A stretch of 64,000 nucleotides of DNA, taken from contig CALDHM010000005.1 in the NCBI GenBank assembly GCA_937941455.1, positions 95,636-159,635 of the forward strand, read 5' to 3'. The stretch's first letter is position 1, and each line of letters opens with the position of its first letter. The notes beneath the pieces were generated by a model. The model was not told the DNA's origin. It made no database searches and worked only from the letters and a program-made list of their open reading frames with translations. Shown here piece after piece: positions 63,999 to 64,000 of the stretch. The position numbers and the translations under genes are program-made. The stretch comes from an uncultured Pirellulaceae bacterium (lineage in GTDB: Bacteria > Planctomycetota > Planctomycetia > Pirellulales > Pirellulaceae).

Positions 63999-64000
63999 CT

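Overview
The window is about 60% GC and reads as chromosomal DNA from a planctomycete, most likely a Pirellulaceae-type member of Planctomycetota. The evidence is a set of lineage-typical proteins: a PVC-type CxxCH dehydrogenase/cytochrome fusion, a YTV-repeat cysteine-rich surface protein, a DUF1573 protein, a large DUF11-type surface protein, two large VWA proteins, a PEP-CTERM protein, and many secreted proteins with low-complexity Pro/Gly/Cys-rich sequence. No rRNA operon, insertion sequence or prophage was found. Genes are short operons on both strands separated by unusually long intergenic stretches, many of them holding GC-rich hairpin repeats.

Layout. 1-10.3 kb: the 5' part of an acyl-CoA carboxylase beta subunit, a VWA/glutamine-amidotransferase-like membrane protein, parAB with two parS-like palindromes upstream, ahcY, trpF with a coupled membrane protein, and an RmlD-like SDR. 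10.7-20.4 kb: DUF1573 protein, tRNA-Gln, rex, the YTV protein with its terminator, an M16 peptidase, a Pro-rich secreted protein and a membrane cytochrome c. 20.5-29 kb: a 59-aa membrane peptide directly before a 1181-aa SGNH/dehydrogenase/cytochrome c protein, two secreted proteins, and a copper-type P-ATPase. 29-38 kb: a TPR membrane protein whose start codon lies in a tandem 18-bp repeat, sucCD behind a good promoter, a membrane protein with an EndoU-like tail, a small lipoprotein-like protein, a nucleoside-type MFS permease, a hotdog thioesterase with RNase HI, and tRNA-Lys. 38-44 kb: hflKC, a VWA protein and a PEP-CTERM beta-propeller. 44-52 kb, all on the minus strand: AsmA-like protein, PSP1 protein, GT9 glycosyltransferase, cyclophilin, acyl desaturase. 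52-64 kb: an HTH protein of unknown function, a small protein next to a XerC/D recombinase, a secreted protein, the DUF11 surface protein, a double-TM2 protein, an NfeD protease, a thioredoxin-protease fusion, and an 820-bp terminal non-coding region.

Most of the window is housekeeping (chromosome partition and dimer resolution, methyl cycle, TCA, redox control, membrane quality control and lipid modification) mixed with cell-surface and secreted proteins. The items most worth follow-up are the CRISPR-like repeat with an AT-rich leader at the right edge (array and any cas genes would lie outside), a 35-bp direct-repeat pair just before it, the parS pair, the 16-residue repeats of the YTV protein and its GCGCN C-terminus shared with another Cys-rich protein, the 18-bp iterons, a minus-strand terminator placed like an attenuator, and at least three families of dispersed intergenic repeats.
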